Shown here: positions 62,438 to 64,000 of the stretch, piece by piece
Layout of the letters: each line of letters begins with the position of its first letter
Position numbering within the stretch: position 1 is the first letter of the stretch
Assembly (NCBI GenBank): GCA_949502025.1
Contig: CATBCG010000024.1
Span: 1-64,000 of the forward strand
From: MGBC131033 sp910585655
Lineage (GTDB): Bacteria; Bacillota; Clostridia; Lachnospirales; Lachnospiraceae
Direction of reading: 5' to 3'
Length of the DNA: 64,000 nt
The notes under the pieces: model-generated
Told to the model about the DNA's origin: nothing
Database searches by the model: none
Seen by the model: only the letters and a program-made list of their open reading frames with translations
Program-made: the position numbers and the translations under genes

Positions 62438-62503
62438 CTTTCGCTTCGATGCTGTTTTTAGATGCTGTTTTTTTCAGTTCATCGAAAATGAATTTTTCCG
62501 TCT

Positions 62504-62818
62504 TTATGACTTATCAAAGGCGGAGAGTTTCAGCATTTTTTCAGTATCTTCGGTGGGATTGGCGATGATAAAATGCTGCACAATCCCGGATACTTCTTTT
62601 GCCTTTTCCATCCCGGCCTCCATCGCCGCTTCTACCGCGGAAATGCTGCCCCGGAATTTAATTGTCACCAGCAGCGGCACCGGAAGGGCGTCGGCATTTG
62701 CCGGTTTGTTTTTATCAAAGTTTTCTAAGGTTACGTCCGCTGCTTTGCATCCGGCGTCGGCTGCCAGAAAGGCGCAGGTCAGCCCATAAACCTCTAAAAT
62801 CCCTACGGCTTTGTCCAC
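62504..62818 (-). CDS. BMC-domain shell protein, divergent
   Basis: The 104-residue protein has one BMC domain (AVGILEVYGLTCAFLAADAGCKAADV, VTIKFRGSISAVEAAMEAG) with an insertion of about ten residues (NFDKNKPANADALPVP) between the first strand pair. It starts with GTG after AGAGGAGCG. It differs from the PduA/J-like copies and may tile with them as a minor component. It follows the alcohol dehydrogenase gene by 27 bases. Confidence 0.88.
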   Translation of the reverse strand: MDKAVGILEVYGLTCAFLAADAGCKAADVTLENFDKNKPANADALPVPLLVTIKFRGSISAVEAAMEAGMEKAKEVSGIVQHFIIANPTEDTEKMLKLSAFDKS

Positions 62819-62845
62819 GGTAGTCGCTCCTCTCTGCCACGGTTG

Positions 62846-64000
62846 TTATTGGTTGATAATCGCAATCTTTAATCCCTGCATGGACAGGTTCATTTTCAGT
62901 GCTTCGTTGATCTGCTCTAACGGATATGTGTGAGTAATCAGTTTGTCAATCGGCAGACCGATTTGCTTTGCACTCTTTAAGAAATCAAACGTAGTTGCGT
63001 AGTCTCTCAACGTATATACCCAGGAACCGACCGTCGTGATTTCCTTGGAGCAAATATCAAAGTGCGGGTTGATTGTCGCATCACCGCCGTTGATAAAGAA
63101 GCCCAGTTCGCAAAGACCGCCGCCGTTGCGGATAAATTTATAAATGTTGGAATGCGCTACTGGGGAACCGGTACACTGGAACGCGAAGTCTGCCAGATGC
63201 CCGCCGAACGCGTTCTCTACTGCTCCTGCCAGCGCTTCAATGCCTTTGTGTTCCTTAAAATTAACCGCACCGGAAGCGCCTAACTGTCTGGCAAAATCCA
63301 GACGTCCCTGCTCGCCATCTACGGCAATGATGTTCTGGATACCCATAGTACGCAGGATTGCAATACAAATCAAACCAATCGGTCCGCAGCCCTGTACCAC
63401 TACGCGGCTGTTAAAACGCAGGATACCTGTGCTTTTCGCACGCTCTACTGCATGAACCAAAACCGCACATGGCTCAATCAATACTCTGGAATACAAATCC
63501 AAATCACTGACATTAAATACCGTAGAGCCTTTCCGAATCAATATGTAATCCGAAAACCAGCCGTTTAAGTGAATGTCGTCATCCGGAAGTAAGCCGTATA
63601 CATCCGCTCCGCCTACGTTCTGTTTATTTAAATCAAACATCGTAATATCAGGATTATCTTTAAAAATCATACAGGTGACTACTTTATCACCAAGCTTTAG
63701 TTCTTTTCCTGCGCTGTCATATTTGACATTTTTGCCCATCTTTACGATTTCGCCCGTTCCTTCATGACCAAGCGCCACCGGAATCAGACTGAACGGATCT
63801 TTTTTAAATTCATGCGCGTCTGTGCCGCAGACCCCACAGCCTTCTACTTTTACTAAAATATCGTCGTCGCCTACTTCCGGCATCGGAAATTCCTTTACCT
63901 CGAAATTTTCCAGGCTGGTCAGCATTGCCACATGAGCCGTACCTGGGATTGCCCCGGAAGCTCCCGTACTGCCTGCGGCAGAAGCACCGGCGCCCGGTAC
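62846..64000 (-). CDS. Medium-chain alcohol dehydrogenase with N-terminal extension (partial, runs off the window)
   Basis: The recognisable enzyme starts near 63931. It shows CGVCGTDAHEF and GHEGTGEIV at the catalytic zinc site and GCGPIGLICIAIL in the Rossmann domain; the four-Cys structural zinc loop is absent. The frame stays open upstream to the window edge through 23 more residues made mostly of Gly, Ala, Ser, Pro and Thr (ending PGTAH). That is typical of a linker following an encapsulation peptide. The GTG at 63931 is therefore probably not the start. It would reduce the aldehyde product or regenerate NAD inside the compartment. Confidence 0.85.
   Translation of the reverse strand, partial: VPGAGASAAGSTGASGAIPGTAHVAMLTSLENFEVKEFPMPEVGDDDILVKVEGCGVCGTDAHEFKKDPFSLIPVALGHEGTGEIVKMGKNVKYDSAGKELKLGDKVVTCMIFKDNPDITMFDLNKQNVGGADVYGLLPDDDIHLNGWFSDYILIRKGSTVFNVSDLDLYSRVLIEPCAVLVHAVERAKSTGILRFNSRVVVQGCGPIGLICIAILRTMGIQNIIAVDGEQGRLDFARQLGASGAVNFKEHKGIEALAGAVENAFGGHLADFAFQCTGSPVAHSNIYKFIRNGGGLCELGFFINGGDATINPHFDICSKEITTVGSWVYTLRDYATTFDFLKSAKQIGLPIDKLITHTYPLEQINEALKMNLSMQGLKIAIINQ

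Overview
The window looks like chromosomal DNA from a member of the Lachnospiraceae or a close relative in the Clostridia. GC content is moderate by eye, ribosome-binding sites are strong AGGAGG-type, promoters are sigma-A-like, and a T-box precedes metG. Other pointers are the large Gram-positive SRP RNA, YesMN-type two-component genes, and DUF6128-like and DUF6240-like proteins. There are no rRNA or tRNA genes and no intact insertion sequence. Most of the window is an ordinary chromosome with short operons.

Layout. Positions 1-6.1 kb hold a hypothetical gene, murA, a shikimate-kinase-like gene with a flavin reductase, a LytTR/DUF3021 pair and ppa. Positions 6.1-10.6 kb hold a three-gene cluster: a cNMP-domain protein, an ABC ATPase and a TPR protein, with no permease. 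SRP RNA lies at 10.8-11.05 kb. Positions 11.2-16.8 kb hold three esterase-fold proteins (one without the serine nucleophile), an AraC regulator and a MATE pump. Housekeeping genes follow at 16.8-24.4 kb: tadA, a RimJ-like acetyltransferase, rsmA, tatD and metG. metG is preceded by a T-box and a tandem multi-hairpin repeat. A second MATE gene has an attenuator-like leader, and a double PPK2 gene follows. Positions 27.6-38 kb form a carbohydrate-sensing and degradation locus: a YesM-type kinase, a solute-binding lipoprotein and a YesN-type regulator in one operon, a further orphan solute-binding protein, and a Gfo/Idh oxidoreductase, VOC protein and GH1 glycosidase. Positions 38.2-46.2 kb hold a DUF885 lipoprotein, fliS, flagellin, a FliK-like giant protein and a truncated Rpn protein. 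Positions 46.2-49 kb hold ptsI and fruK. An apparently free-standing small RNA lies at 49.1-49.27 kb. Positions 49.3-56.6 kb hold a creatininase-like protein, an AraC-GH39 regulator, another orphan solute-binding protein, a carboxylesterase and a NimA-like protein. Positions 56.7-58 kb hold a DeoR regulator and a dinJ/yoeB pair whose toxin has an internal deletion.

The last 6 kb (58.1-64 kb, all minus strand) are the distal end of a bacterial microcompartment operon. In transcription order it contains an alcohol dehydrogenase entering from outside the window, four single-BMC-domain shell genes, pduL, a pduN/eutN vertex gene, pduS and pduT. PduT carries Cys38, the position that holds an Fe-S cluster in characterised PduT, and PduS has two 4Fe-4S motifs, so the pair could pass electrons across the shell. 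One shell gene has a second, internal start with its own strong ribosome-binding site. It would then make a 94-residue shell protein and a 180-residue form with a charged tail. The signature enzyme and aldehyde dehydrogenase are not in view, so the substrate cannot be named.

The items most worth following up are the dual-start shell gene, the small RNA near 49.2 kb, the internally deleted YoeB, the kinase/binding-protein/regulator operon, the nucleophile-less esterase, the cNMP/ABC/TPR cluster, and the structured leaders of metG, the second MATE gene and the DUF6128-like gene.
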